Below are positions 1-8,890 of a DNA stretch of 64,000 bases, in pieces. Position 1 is the first letter of the stretch, and each line of letters opens with the position of its first letter. Source of the stretch: Mycolicibacterium septicum DSM 44393 (GTDB lineage Bacteria > Actinomycetota > Actinomycetes > Mycobacteriales > Mycobacteriaceae). The DNA lies in NCBI RefSeq assembly GCF_000455325.1, contig NZ_HG322951.1, positions 927,029 to 991,028 on the forward strand, given 5' to 3'. Below the pieces are notes generated by a model that worked only from the letters and a program-made list of their open reading frames with translations, was not told the origin of the DNA and searched no databases. Position numbers and translations under genes: made by a program.

Positions 1-134
1 CACAGCAGGCTGAGCGTATTCATCGAACCGGCGATGGTGGTCAGAGTCGCAGGCATCACGGCGAAGAGCGTTGTTGAAATCGCTACCAGTGATGTCGCCC
101 GCCGCCGCCGAGTGGCTGAGCTAGTTTGCGACAT
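1..134 (-). CDS. MFS-like transporter, N-terminal fragment (runs off window)
   Basis: Only the first 44 codons lie in the window, reading leftward from an ATG at 134. The peptide has a polar, Arg-rich N-terminus (SATRRRR) followed by one hydrophobic segment with the run LFAVMPATLTTIAGSMNTL. This resembles the cytosolic head and first transmembrane helix of a major facilitator protein, but too little is visible to fix family or substrate. A GTG sits directly upstream (137-135) and could be the start instead. The frame is open to the window edge. Known from sequence: one hydrophobic helix. Inferred: transporter. Confidence 0.4.
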   Translation of the reverse strand, partial: MSQTSSATRRRRATSLVAISTTLFAVMPATLTTIAGSMNTLSLL

Positions 135-634
135 CACCGTCGCCTGATCGCTTTGGTCACTGAATTGTCTTGTCGCGGAATATTGGTCAACTGGAGCGCT
201 AACACGGTGAGCCGACTCCGCGGGACGTCTTCCTCTCCGCGCGATGACCTTCTAGCGAAAGGTCCTAGGTAGTCCCGTACAGACCTCCTTGTCGCGGACG
301 GGCCTAGTTGCACTACGATGGCGTTCCCCGCTTGAATGCATCGGCTTCGAATAGCTCGAGCGATCTCACGCAGTCCCTCTCTGAGGTGTCTGGAAGCTTG
401 ATGTGCTGCAGGGAATGCCGAGGTGACCTTTTCGTGTACCCACGGACGTGGGGCGTCAAAGTCGCTTCGGATGTCGAAAACCATGCCCCGCAATCAGATA
501 CCGTCTCGGCCGGCGTTGCCGACGAGGCGATCTGGGGTGCTTGATGGAGGCTTGATCGAGGCTATCTCCGAGCGTCGATCAAGCTCCCACCTTTCGTCAT
601 CGCAACATGGGCCTGAAAGCGTGACGAACGATCC
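135..634. other. Gene-free stretch, about 500 bp
   Basis: This stretch lies between the leftward partial transporter and the end of the NCS1 permease gene. Open frames of up to 119 codons occur on both strands, but their translations are rich in Arg, Ser and His without hydrophobic or motif structure and none has a convincing ribosome-binding site. The upstream promoter of the partial gene is presumably here. I see no clear terminator hairpin. Confidence 0.4.
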
Positions 635-2182
635 TCAACTCTCTCGCACTCCGTCCGACGCGGAGGGCGCTATCAGGGCATTGGGATTGGCTGTGTGATC
701 CTCATCGACCTCGGTGAGGTTGCCTGGTTCGCGACGTAGCGTGCCGGGCTCACACATGGCATGCGTATGGGCAACCGGGACGGAGTGGGCGTCAGTAGCT
801 GGAACTAGTCCGTGGGCATTTTGGAGAATCAATTCGTCCGTCACTAGATACCGATTTCCGTATAAGTAGTACAGCAAAGCAGGAACAATGAGGCCCGGTA
901 TCCATGCGAGATCTACCCCAATTTGTGTTGCGATGAACCCTTGATAGAAGGATAAACTCATGAACGGTATCTGCGCTAGGAACGACAATGCATAGATTGC
1001 CAGTGTTCCGGCACCCCAGCGACCGTAGATGCCGTCAGGGTTGAACATTTCGTCGACAGAGTACCGTCCGCGTCGGACAAGGTAAAAATCGCAAAGGTTG
1101 ATCGCGCTCCATGGCACCAGGAAATATACCTGGCCAATGAGGATGTCACTGAAATAGGTGTTGAAGTTATCCTGCGTCGCAATTGCGATGCCCGTCGCAA
1201 GGATCGTAACTAGCGACATCAGGATCAACTTCACCCCCGGACTTACGACTTTCTGACCGCCGAAGCCGGAGAATGTAGTGACCGTAGACATGTAGGCGCT
1301 ATAGACGTTGAGGACGTTTATCAGAACCACTCCGAGGATGACGATAAGGTATGCCGCCAGTGCCCAGTTGCCGAAGAGGCCTGCCACGGCCGCCCCCGGG
1401 TTGGTGGTGCTATCTGTGAAGGCCACAGCGAGGCAGGCGCCAAGAAACATCACCATAACTTCGCCCAGCATGTTGCCGGAGTATGTCCAGTAGAACGCTG
1501 AACTGGTTTTCGTATTGGCGGGCATGTACCGTGAATAGTCCGCTACATACGGTCCGAAGCCAATTGCCCAGGATGCCGAACCCGTGATGGCCAAAAGGAA
1601 GCCCGTACCGACAAATCCTTCTGATGGCACCCACGCTGAGTCAGGGAAACCGTGAATGAAAACCAGCACCAATGCGATCAGAAAGATAACTCCTGACAGC
1701 ACCGTCATGCCGGCCGCGATACGGTGAATCAAATCGTAACCCACAAATGCTACTACGAGTGTAATCAGGCTAAAGAGGATGATCGACGCATTGTCACCTA
1801 GATGCGTGACCGCCTTAACCGAATCGCGCATTACTACGCCATTGGCGGCTGTGAAAAGAGTATAGCCGACGATTACAAGAAGTAGGGGCAGTCCGGCGCC
1901 GTAGATGCCGAATTGCGCTCTGCTTTGAATCATCTGTGGGATCCCAAGATGTGGTCCCTGGGCTGAATGGGCAGCCATAAATACGGTTCCGACGCCGACG
2001 CCGATCAGGATTGCGACTGTGCTCCAGAAGAGGTTGAGGCCACCGGCAACACCGAGAGTGCCGACGACCAAAGTCGTAACCTGGAGGTTGGAGCTAAACC
2101 ACATGGTGAATAGCTGCCGGGGAGTGCCGTGCCGTTCGCTCTCTGGAATGTAGTCGATGCTGCGCTGTTCGATCGCTGCCAT
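635..2182 (-). CDS. NCS1-family purine/cytosine-type permease
   Basis: A 515-residue polytopic membrane protein, the usual length for the nucleobase:cation symporter-1 family, which imports purines, cytosine, allantoin, hydantoins or thiamine across the inner membrane. The N-terminus carries the family-typical run ESERHGTPRQLFTMWFSSN (about residues 15-33) before helix 1, and about twelve hydrophobic segments follow. A conserved Pro/Gly-rich stretch (GPHLGIPQMIQSRAQFG) lies between helices 2 and 3. The last ~45 residues are polar and cytosolic. Its ATG follows one base after the stop of a 47-residue small ORF, so the two are probably co-transcribed and coupled. Substrate cannot be told from sequence. 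The neighbouring cyclase/formamidase-like enzyme would fit a ring-opened nucleobase or hydantoin, but that is inference. Confidence 0.88.
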   Translation of the reverse strand: MAAIEQRSIDYIPESERHGTPRQLFTMWFSSNLQVTTLVVGTLGVAGGLNLFWSTVAILIGVGVGTVFMAAHSAQGPHLGIPQMIQSRAQFGIYGAGLPLLLVIVGYTLFTAANGVVMRDSVKAVTHLGDNASIILFSLITLVVAFVGYDLIHRIAAGMTVLSGVIFLIALVLVFIHGFPDSAWVPSEGFVGTGFLLAITGSASWAIGFGPYVADYSRYMPANTKTSSAFYWTYSGNMLGEVMVMFLGACLAVAFTDSTTNPGAAVAGLFGNWALAAYLIVILGVVLINVLNVYSAYMSTVTTFSGFGGQKVVSPGVKLILMSLVTILATGIAIATQDNFNTYFSDILIGQVYFLVPWSAINLCDFYLVRRGRYSVDEMFNPDGIYGRWGAGTLAIYALSFLAQIPFMSLSFYQGFIATQIGVDLAWIPGLIVPALLYYLYGNRYLVTDELILQNAHGLVPATDAHSVPVAHTHAMCEPGTLRREPGNLTEVDEDHTANPNALIAPSASDGVRES

Positions 2183-2183
2183 G

Positions 2184-2327
2184 TCAGATTTCCGTCAGCA
2201 GTGTGGCGCAAGTGTCGGTATTGGCCTCGCGCCCAACAACGTTCGCGGACTGTTTTCGTACCCCCGCGGTCAAGTGGCCTTGTGCGGGTCTCGCACAGAA
2301 CACCTCCCGCAACAGTTTTCTGGCCAT
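2184..2327 (-). CDS. Candidate 47-residue small protein upstream of the permease
   Basis: An ATG at 2327 is preceded by a perfect AGGAGG (2341-2336) with an 8-nt spacer, the best Shine-Dalgarno in this part of the window. The frame encodes 47 residues (beginning MARKLLREVF, with two Cys) and ends in TGA one base before the ATG of the NCS1 permease. This suggests translational coupling or a leader peptide. No signal peptide, membrane segment or known domain is visible. The same frame is open further upstream to 2669, but that part has no ribosome-binding site and is probably not translated. Function unknown; translation is likely, biological role is not established. Confidence 0.4.
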   Translation of the reverse strand: MARKLLREVFCARPAQGHLTAGVRKQSANVVGREANTDTCATLLTEI

Positions 2328-3126
2328 GTAAGGGACCTCCTCGGCATCACGATTGAAGGGACTGGCAACAGGGTCATCTGGTAGTGGCGCAGACTTGGAA
2401 GCCCTTGTCCCACAAGGCACCGTGACGGAGATCACCACCGCAGATTCTCTGCAAGTTAGTCGTGAGCCGGGGCGTGTTAATAGCACGTCCGCGACATTCG
2501 GCTGGGATCTGAACGCCTCGTTATGGCCCACCATCAGTGTTTGGTCGCGACTACCTCCGCTGATTGGTTCAGGGTGTTGCGCCGCAGTGGTTCGTTTCGC
2601 TTGCCGGCCGGTAGGTATCGATGCGCCTCGGGCACGAACTTGGACTATGGGAACCTTCAGTTGGCTCAATGGAATGCGAGATCAGTGGCCTTTGCTTTGC
2701 GCGTGGAGCTGGAGCCGTGGTGTTCCGCCGCGATGATCTGGCGATGAGAGCCTCGCGCTGTATGTGCATTCGAGCGCAGGATCGGATTCACCCTTTTGAC
2801 CTGACGCCGCGACAACTCAAGACCAGCTCGGCCTAGCGTCACCGCGAGAACTGAGACGACGTAGGGGCGCTTCGTGCGCGAGTATCTTCGCTGCAACGCA
2901 TGGGTCGGTGGCAAGCGACACCTGCGCTCGCAGAGATCCGTACACCGGGCTTCCGGCGAGAGTCTCCAACGACCTCATCGGTGGACGCTGGTCGGCAGTG
3001 CGTAGCCTTCGAGGAATCCTTCGCTGCTCTGCTATGGAACGCGGAGTGGCGGAGTCCATGCCGATGGCCGCCGGATGAAATTTTCGGGTCCGAAGGGCTG
3101 TCCCCGTCACGTGCGGAATGCATTAC

Positions 3127-3164
3127 GCAATCCGGTTGCCGACTGTCGTCGGCAACCGGATTGC
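3127..3164. repeat. Perfect 17-bp inverted repeat, 4-nt loop
   Basis: The left arm 3127-3143 (GCAATCCGGTTGCCGAC) and right arm 3148-3164 are exact reverse complements around the loop TGTC. No T-run follows on either strand, so it does not look like an intrinsic terminator. It shares the core CCGGTTG/CAACCGG with the second palindrome 120 bp away. Confidence 0.75.
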
Positions 3165-3285
3165 CGCGTCGACGACGCCTATTCGCACGACGCGCATACC
3201 TACATTAGCAGAATGCCGATTGCGATTGCGATGAATTGCGGTGTCGGACTGCAGGAATGGCGCGGACGTTCGTCACTGTCGACTG

Positions 3286-3306
3286 TCCGGTTGCTGGCCA
3301 ACCGGA
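3286..3306. repeat. Related inverted repeat, 8-bp arms
   Basis: TCCGGTTG (3286-3293) and CAACCGGA (3299-3306) flank the pentamer CTGGC. The arms repeat the core of the 3127-3164 palindrome, and CGACTGTC occurs in both. A pair of operator sites for one regulator is one explanation. Confidence 0.6.
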
Positions 3307-3423
3307 GAATCGACGACGGAGCCAAACCGGGCGGACGGATCGGATGAGGATCGCGACTGCTCCAGAGAAACGGCGTAATCGCCAAGTCCTGCAGGGTATT
3401 TCATATGTACCTTGGCCCGCAAT

Positions 3424-4395
3424 TCACTTGATGGCGGTGGCGTTTGCGGGGGATCCAACGCCCCCTACGAGGTTGAGCGGCTTGGCGATCAACAGGCACT
3501 CGTAGACTCGATCCTTCGAGCAATCTTCGGCGAGTTCGTCGAGGCGCCACAGTTCACCAAGGGGCACGCCCAGCAGGGCGATCAGGTCTTGATGAAGCAT
3601 GCCGTTATCTGTATCTGAACCGAATGGCGAACCTGGTACTGGCGGGAGTGCTTCGAACGCGAAGGTGTCGCTTGCTGCAAGCGCAATCCTGTGGTCGAAG
3701 ATCCACGCCAGCAGTTCCTGCGACTGCGCCATGCCCGTTCGTCGCCCGCTTTCGACCACCGTCTTCCGCTCTGCGCTGGTGGAACTCAAGTACCAAGCCG
3801 CCCAACCCGTGTGAATAAGGATAATGTCGCCCCGAGCGAGCTCGACCTCCTGCGCTGCGAGCACCTCGTCGAGCAGCTTGCAGGTAAGTGCTTCACCTGC
3901 TTTGTGATCGATCGATTGGCCTGTTGCGATGCGATGTCGAGCGACATCGATGACGACTCCACGTCCGACGATGGGGTGGTTCGACCAATGCTGCACCCCG
4001 AGTGCAGGTTCACCCTCGTTGATAGCTGAGTCGGAGGTTCCGTTATAGAAACCGTGTTCTGCGTGCCTTCGGTGCCTCAAGCCATCGATCTGGCTACTGG
4101 CCTGAAGCCAGAATCCGTCGAGGAGGTCATCGCGTTGGTCGCGATGCTTGGAAACGATTGTGTGCGTTGGCGGCGTCCTGGGCGGACCCAACGCCGGTGT
4201 AAAGGCATCTAGCGCGTAGTCTAGCCCGAACGTTTTGCCACGCAGGACGAGTTCTGCTGCGGAAAGAACCTCATTGGGGCCGGCGAGGTTGGCCATGCCA
4301 CGCTCGGGGTTGTCATCGAAGAGTCCCCAAGTCGATCCAGCTGGGGCATCCCTGCGTGACAGCAGTTCCGAATAGGTTGGTAAATCGTTCAACAC
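3424..4395 (-). CDS. Cyclase-family hydrolase (kynurenine formamidase-like)
   Basis: A 323-residue protein of the metal-dependent 'cyclase' family (PF04199), whose members hydrolyse formyl-kynurenine, isatin and related amides. The central SQIDGLRHRRH (residues 101-111) aligns with the family's metal-binding HxGTHxDxxxH region in its Gln/Asp variant form. A C-terminal segment with ALPPVPGSPFGSDTDNGMLH precedes the closing helices, and the strand RGDIILIHTGWAAWY is also typical. It is the last gene of the leftward cluster, 61 bp after the MFS gene, so it is probably in the same transcript. Its likely job is opening or trimming a cyclic or amide intermediate. The substrate is unknown. Confidence 0.8.
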   Translation of the reverse strand: MLNDLPTYSELLSRRDAPAGSTWGLFDDNPERGMANLAGPNEVLSAAELVLRGKTFGLDYALDAFTPALGPPRTPPTHTIVSKHRDQRDDLLDGFWLQASSQIDGLRHRRHAEHGFYNGTSDSAINEGEPALGVQHWSNHPIVGRGVVIDVARHRIATGQSIDHKAGEALTCKLLDEVLAAQEVELARGDIILIHTGWAAWYLSSTSAERKTVVESGRRTGMAQSQELLAWIFDHRIALAASDTFAFEALPPVPGSPFGSDTDNGMLHQDLIALLGVPLGELWRLDELAEDCSKDRVYECLLIAKPLNLVGGVGSPANATAIK

Positions 4396-4456
4396 GGTCC
4401 GGCTCCTTTGGCCATGTCGTTTACGGAAGGCGGTGGACGCTCAAGCCACCGAATGG

Positions 4457-5779
4457 CTAGCTAAATGCGCCGGCTTCGGCCCGCGCAGAGTCGCCGCTGC
4501 TTCTCCGTGCCGGAGCAGTCTCGCGAGTCAGAATGCCGATAGCGGTTGAGATGACACCCAACAAGGTGAACAACGCAGCGGCACCTACCCAGCCGATTCT
4601 GTCGTAGAGCAGCGTCGCCACAAACGGTAGTGCACCCGCGACGATGGCAGCCCCATTGTGGCCTAGAGAAATTCCTGACTGTCGTACCTCTCGGGAGAAC
4701 AACTCGGGGAACCAGGACGCTTCGACAGCGAAGATTGGATCGTGGGACAGCAGGAGGCCGACAGCAACAGCAACACCAACAGCAATACCTGCTCCGGTGT
4801 TGACCAAGAGGAACATGGGGAAACCGAAGAGGATTGTGAACACGGAGCCGAACAGGAATACGGGCTTACGTCCGATGCGATCAGAGAGCGCACCGTAGAA
4901 CGGGTGACTGATAAGCCCGATCGCAGAGCCAACGACCGTGCCGATCAGTACCGCGTTCTTGTCGGCCAAGCCCGCCAGCGCCACGTAAGAGATCATGAAA
5001 CTAGTTACGATGTAATATCCGCCCGTCTCCGCCAATCTCAGACCGCTAATTCTCAGCACCGACCTCCAGTCGCGGCGCAGGACGTCGAGGGCAGGGGAAT
5101 CCCTAATCTCGTTCTGTGCCTCCATCTCTGTGAACTCCGGGGATTCTTCAACACGGAGCCTGATGAACAGCCCGACGGCAACCATGGCTGTCGAGAAAAG
5201 AAACGGTGCCCGCCAGGACCAGTCGCTGCCGCCGAAGAACGACTGCGACAGGAGGATTGCCCCGTTGGCGAGGAGAAGTCCGATGGGGATCCCTATCTGG
5301 GGAAGGGAGCCGAAAAAGCCGCGGCGTTGAGCTGGGGAGTGCTCAACAGCCATTAGTACTGCGCCGCCCCACTCGGCCCCCTCGCCGACACCTTGCAAAC
5401 TTCGGAGTACCACCAGCAGGATAGGAGCGAGGATGCCGATCTGACCGTAGGTGGGCAGACACCCTATGAGTACGGTAGCGATCCCCATGATGAGCAATGA
5501 CCACAAGAGGACTCGCTTGCGTCCGAGGCGATCGCCATAATGGCCGGACAGGTAGCCGCCCAGCGGGCGGAATAAGAAGCCAACCGCGAACGTCGCGAAT
5601 GACGCGAGCACGCCGACGACTCGGTCGCTGGTTTGAAAGAAGACTTCGCCGAAGTAAAGTGCCGCGCAACTGCTGTAGATGAAGAATGAGTAGTTCTCGA
5701 CGGCGGTCCCAACCATGGCAGCGAAAGACACCATTGCCGCCTTCTCGTGCGGGGTGCCACGTTCAATCTGTGCGTTCAT
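4457..5779 (-). CDS. MFS transporter, metabolite:H+ symporter type
   Basis: About 440 residues with twelve hydrophobic segments. The loop after helix 2 carries the MFS signature GHYGDRLGRKR, and the repeat signature DRIGRKPV appears in the second half. The N-terminal run AMVGTAVENYSFFIYSSCAAL and the GVGEGAEWGGAVL motif are typical of the metabolite:H+ symporter (ShiA/ProP-like) branch, which imports carboxylic acids. The frame is open from a TTG at 5788, but an AAGGA lies 11 nt before the ATG at 5779 and only two nt from the TTG, so I prefer 5779. The start lies 5 nt past the end of the dehydrogenase gene. It probably brings in the acid metabolised by this cluster. Confidence 0.87.
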   Translation of the reverse strand: MNAQIERGTPHEKAAMVSFAAMVGTAVENYSFFIYSSCAALYFGEVFFQTSDRVVGVLASFATFAVGFLFRPLGGYLSGHYGDRLGRKRVLLWSLLIMGIATVLIGCLPTYGQIGILAPILLVVLRSLQGVGEGAEWGGAVLMAVEHSPAQRRGFFGSLPQIGIPIGLLLANGAILLSQSFFGGSDWSWRAPFLFSTAMVAVGLFIRLRVEESPEFTEMEAQNEIRDSPALDVLRRDWRSVLRISGLRLAETGGYYIVTSFMISYVALAGLADKNAVLIGTVVGSAIGLISHPFYGALSDRIGRKPVFLFGSVFTILFGFPMFLLVNTGAGIAVGVAVAVGLLLSHDPIFAVEASWFPELFSREVRQSGISLGHNGAAIVAGALPFVATLLYDRIGWVGAAALFTLLGVISTAIGILTRETAPARRSSGDSARAEAGAFS

Positions 5780-5784
5780 CGTTG

Positions 5785-6699
5785 TCAAGATCCTTGCCGC
5801 AGAGGGTTTTTGGGCTTTGGGGGATAGGTTTCGATGACACTGGAGTCATCGCGCGACGTAAGGCCGGAGTCGGAAGCCATATTGAAACGGTCTCGTGCTG
5901 CCTGGAGCAGTGGTACCGAAGCGCCGACGGTGCGTGCGGCATCCTCGACGAGAGCGCTGTCTTTAACGAATATGCCCACGGTGCTCGTGGGCTCGAAATC
6001 GGCTCCCGCTAGCATCCGTGGTCCTCGGGATGACAACATCCAGGATGCGGCCGACCCTTCCTGCAGAATGGTCAGTACGCGCGCTGGGTCTAGTTTGAGT
6101 CGATCGGCGAGCGCTAGTGCCTCAGCCGCTGCGACGATGTGGATTGTGCAGAGGAGTTGGTTTACCAGTTTAAACGACTGTCCAGCGCCGACCTCCCCGC
6201 CGACCTCCCGAATCTTGCCCATGGCCTCCAGTACCGGACTGACGGCATCTAGATCAGCTTTGGAACCGGCTGCAAAAAGGGTCAGGTCACCGGTGCGCGC
6301 TCTGGCTACGCCGCCTGTCACTGGGACGTCTATGACGTGGGCTCCCGCACGACTGAGGCGCAGAGCCTGTTTCTGGATCGCGTCTGGACCTACTGTGCTC
6401 ATCAGAATCCATCGTTCGCCGGCGACAGTTACGTGCAGGGCGTCGTCTACGACCGCGGCCATTTGTTCCGGCGTTGCAACCATGACTATTACAACGTCGG
6501 GCGATGGAGCCTGGACGAGGGATGAGGTAGCGGCGATCCCTTTGCCTTGCGCCCATTCGTGGGCCGCTGGCATCGGATCGACTCCAGTCACCCGGAATCC
6601 GTGTGCCGCCACGCGTAAGGCCATATGTCGGCCGATCATCCCCAAACCGACAAACGTCACAGCGGCGTCGGGGTGGAGAGCGGACTGATGCTTCGTCAT
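5785..6699 (-). CDS. NAD(P)-dependent beta-hydroxyacid dehydrogenase family
   Basis: A 304-residue enzyme of the 3-hydroxyisobutyrate/tartronate-semialdehyde/6-phosphogluconate-type family. A Rossmann motif GLGMIG (residues 18-23) opens the protein. The substrate loop DVPVTGGVARARTGDLT (124-140) matches the family's DAPVSGG signature. K177 in GAGQSFKLVNQLL with N180 is the expected catalytic lysine pair. The C-terminal half is all-helical. The start ATG has AGGAG 7 nt upstream. It sits between the transketolase pair and the MFS gene on one strand, so oxidation of a small hydroxy acid or reduction of a semialdehyde in the same pathway is likely. The exact substrate is not deducible. Confidence 0.88.
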   Translation of the reverse strand: MTKHQSALHPDAAVTFVGLGMIGRHMALRVAAHGFRVTGVDPMPAAHEWAQGKGIAATSSLVQAPSPDVVIVMVATPEQMAAVVDDALHVTVAGERWILMSTVGPDAIQKQALRLSRAGAHVIDVPVTGGVARARTGDLTLFAAGSKADLDAVSPVLEAMGKIREVGGEVGAGQSFKLVNQLLCTIHIVAAAEALALADRLKLDPARVLTILQEGSAASWMLSSRGPRMLAGADFEPTSTVGIFVKDSALVEDAARTVGASVPLLQAARDRFNMASDSGLTSRDDSSVIETYPPKPKNPLRQGS

Positions 6700-6854
6700 T
6701 GATGAACTCCTGACAAGAGGGTTTTACGCGGAGCGTGGTTTCGGTTGGCAGTGGTGCGGTGAGCCACCGCCGCATTCGTTGCGACGAGAACGCTCACCGC
6801 ACCACCTGCGGGTGTGAAATCACTCCCGCGAATAGTGGCAACCTGCGGCGCCTC

Positions 6855-7847
6855 TTACCTGAGGAGAGTCCGCGCTTGAATCTCAATGCCGTCAGCGTCC
6901 AGCCCATAGTGGGCATAGAGGTGGGTAGGTGGGCCGACAGGTGCGTATTCGTCCTTGACGCCGTGCCGTCGAAGGCGAGTTGCGACGCCAGCTTCGGCGA
7001 GCGTCTCGGCCACCGCGCCGCCCAATCCGCCGATGACACTGTGCTCCTCCACTGTTAGGAGCGCATCCGAGCGTGACGCCGCTGCAAGTACTGCTTCCGC
7101 GTCGAAGGGCTTCAAGGTGTGCACATCAAGAACTCCGACACTTAGTCCGTCACGTTTGAGACGTTCTGCAGCCGTTATGGCTGGATGCACCATGGATCCG
7201 GTGGCAATGATCGTCAAGTCGGAGCCCTCGCCATGACTGATCGCGGCTCCAAATCTGAAATCGGACAGTTCGGCTGAGTCGTAGACCTTCGGGTCCCGAC
7301 CACGCCCGATGCGGAAGTAGATCGGTCCTTCATGGTCGATGGAGGCGCGAAGCGCGGCTTCGAGCTGCGCGGAATCGGCTGGAGCCACGACGGTCAGCCC
7401 TGCGATCGATCGCCCAATCGCTAGGTCCTCCAGTGCATGATGTGACGTGCCGTAGAAACCGAGAGTTATGCCCGCATGGTGCCCGATCAGTCGCACTGGG
7501 AGTTTGGTCCATGCACAGTCGGTGCGTATCTGCTCGCAGCATAGAAGCGCCAGAAACGATGCGAATGTTGCTACATACGGGACTAGTCCGGCGGCAGCCA
7601 TACCGGCCGCCGCACTCACCATGTGTTGTTCGGAAATGCCGAACTGTATGTAGCGGTCAGGGTGGCGTTCCTGAAATCGAACAAGTCCGTTGGAATATTT
7701 CAGGTCCGCGGTGCCGGCGACGACATCGTTATTGTTGTCGGCAAGTTCGGCGATCGTATCCGCCAATGTGTGCAGACCGGGAGCACGTTCGAGCATTGAC
7801 AGCAGCTCCCAAGACTCCGGTTGCAGTTGGGTTGAAGTGGTTGTCAC
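6855..7847 (-). CDS. Transketolase, C-terminal half (pyrimidine-binding subunit)
   Basis: A 330-residue protein equal to the middle and C-terminal domains of transketolase. GISEQHM (71-77) carries the glutamate (E73) that activates thiamine diphosphate, followed by the Gly/Ala-rich helix SAAAGMAAAGLVPYVATF and GHHAGITLGFYGTSHHALED. A C-terminal Rossmann-like domain closes the chain. It starts with GTG (7847) inside the stop of the N-half gene, a GTGA overlap, with AAAGGA 5 nt upstream. The two halves are therefore translated together and should form an alpha2beta2 enzyme. Split transketolases are common in sugar or sulfosugar catabolic clusters. Here the neighbours suggest transfer of a two-carbon unit from an unusual ketose. 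Confidence 0.9.
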   Translation of the reverse strand: MTTTSTQLQPESWELLSMLERAPGLHTLADTIAELADNNNDVVAGTADLKYSNGLVRFQERHPDRYIQFGISEQHMVSAAAGMAAAGLVPYVATFASFLALLCCEQIRTDCAWTKLPVRLIGHHAGITLGFYGTSHHALEDLAIGRSIAGLTVVAPADSAQLEAALRASIDHEGPIYFRIGRGRDPKVYDSAELSDFRFGAAISHGEGSDLTIIATGSMVHPAITAAERLKRDGLSVGVLDVHTLKPFDAEAVLAAASRSDALLTVEEHSVIGGLGGAVAETLAEAGVATRLRRHGVKDEYAPVGPPTHLYAHYGLDADGIEIQARTLLR

Positions 7848-8707
7848 CGTTGTCCTTTCAACTCAGCGATTGCGTTGGCTTCGTCTTGAGGAGCAAGCCA
7901 GCCTAGATGCCACCCGAACTCCGACTCCATGTACGAGATACCTTTGCCTTTGACGGTGTGCGCGATGATGACAGCCGGTTGCGAGCGTTCCACGTCGCTT
8001 ATCACCTGCCGCAGCGTTGATAGAAGCTTCGGGACGTCGTGGCCGTCAACCTCGTACACCGACCAGCCAAATGACCGCCACTTGTCGGCTAGCGGTTCAA
8101 GGGCAGTCACGTCTTCGACCCTGCCGTCCAAGGAATACTCATTGCGATCGATGATCGCCACGAGGTTGCGCAGCTTATGATGGGCCGCGCTGAGCGCGGC
8201 TTCCCACACCTGTCCTTCGTGCTGCTCGCCATCTCCGAGTAGGACGAAGGTATTGAAGTCGCGTCCCTGGATGCGGCCAGCCATCGCCATGCCCATGCCG
8301 ACAGACAGTGCGTGGCCTAGCGAGCCGGAGGAGAAATCGACTCCCGGCACCTTCGTCATGTCCGGGTGATCGCCGAGCGGGTTTCCCAAGCGTGTGTACT
8401 CGTCTAACACCTCCTTAGGGAAGAAATCCCAATCCACGAGGAGCGGGTAAAGAGTGGCGGCTGCGTGCCCTTTTCCGAAGAGGAACCGATCTCGGTCCTT
8501 CCACGTCGGCTCCCCTCGTTTCAGGCGCATGACTCCGTAGTAAAGCGACGCCAGGATCTCCGCGCACGAGAACCCGGACGCGTAATGCCCTGTCTTAGCG
8601 ATGGAAATAAGCCGGACCGTCTCCAAGCGGGCGAAGTTCGCACGCTCCTGAATTCTGGCGATTTCGTTGGTTTGAAGCGTCGCGGTCGTGTTTGCCGACG
8701 CGGCCAT
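7844..8707 (-). CDS. Transketolase, N-terminal half (thiamine-diphosphate-binding subunit)
   Basis: This 287-residue protein carries the diphosphate/Mg2+ binding domain of transketolase. FGKGHAAATLYPLL (77-90) holds the conserved histidine loop. The ThDP motif begins at GDGE (158-161) and ends at RNEYS (188-192), about 30 residues apart as expected. The ATG at 8707 has AGGAGG only 5 nt upstream. The frame is open to 8791, but the extra N-terminus is Cys/Pro-rich and lacks a ribosome-binding site, so the shorter start is chosen. It is the first gene of the leftward unit, facing a divergent TIM-barrel gene, and its promoter must lie in 8708-8890. Confidence 0.9.
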   Translation of the reverse strand: MAASANTTATLQTNEIARIQERANFARLETVRLISIAKTGHYASGFSCAEILASLYYGVMRLKRGEPTWKDRDRFLFGKGHAAATLYPLLVDWDFFPKEVLDEYTRLGNPLGDHPDMTKVPGVDFSSGSLGHALSVGMGMAMAGRIQGRDFNTFVLLGDGEQHEGQVWEAALSAAHHKLRNLVAIIDRNEYSLDGRVEDVTALEPLADKWRSFGWSVYEVDGHDVPKLLSTLRQVISDVERSQPAVIIAHTVKGKGISYMESEFGWHLGWLAPQDEANAIAELKGQR

Positions 8708-8890
8708 GCATTCCTCCTGACATAGAACGTCCCCGGGGCAGCCCCCCTGACCGGGGTGCAGCTGTGATGGGGAGCACCAGTATGTAATCATCTAGTGAAC
8801 ATGTTGTCCAACTAATGAGAAAAGCTGATCCTGCGCCGCCTGGCTACGGTTGGAGGTTCGTCGCCCTGTGCGCAGGCGTCACGAGGAAGG
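8708..8890. promoter_or_regulatory. Divergent promoter region with imperfect palindrome
   Basis: This 183-bp gap separates the leftward transketolase unit from the rightward TIM-barrel gene, so both promoters must be here. An imperfect dyad, TAGTGAACA and TTGTCCAACTA (8793-8814), is AT-richer than its surroundings and could bind a regulator. The symmetry is weak and no -10/-35 pair is unambiguous. Confidence 0.35.

Larger units (their letters stand above)
2328..3423. other. 1.1-kb gene-poor region with palindromes
   Basis: This stretch lies between the cyclase gene and the 47-residue ORF. Several open frames of 60-130 codons exist on both strands, but they overlap each other, have Arg/Ser/Pro-rich shadow-like composition and lack ribosome-binding sites, so I call none of them. 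It contains two related inverted repeats (3127-3164 and 3286-3306). It must also hold the promoter of the 47-residue ORF/permease unit. The length and low coding content suggest a decayed gene or an insertion scar. Confidence 0.4.

Noticed and set aside
134..493. 119-codon leftward open frame
   Set aside because: No ribosome-binding site, Arg/Ser-rich shadow composition, and it ends on the start of the partial transporter gene.
2328..2669. Upstream extension of the 47-residue ORF to 161 codons
   Set aside because: The only good Shine-Dalgarno is at 2341-2336; the extension has no start signal or family features.
3127..3164. Rho-independent terminator
   Set aside because: The stem is perfect but no T-run follows in either direction and no gene ends close by.
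8793..8814. GntR/FadR-like operator
   Set aside because: Arms match only with a one-base shift and no GntR gene is adjacent, so it is noted only within the divergent promoter region.
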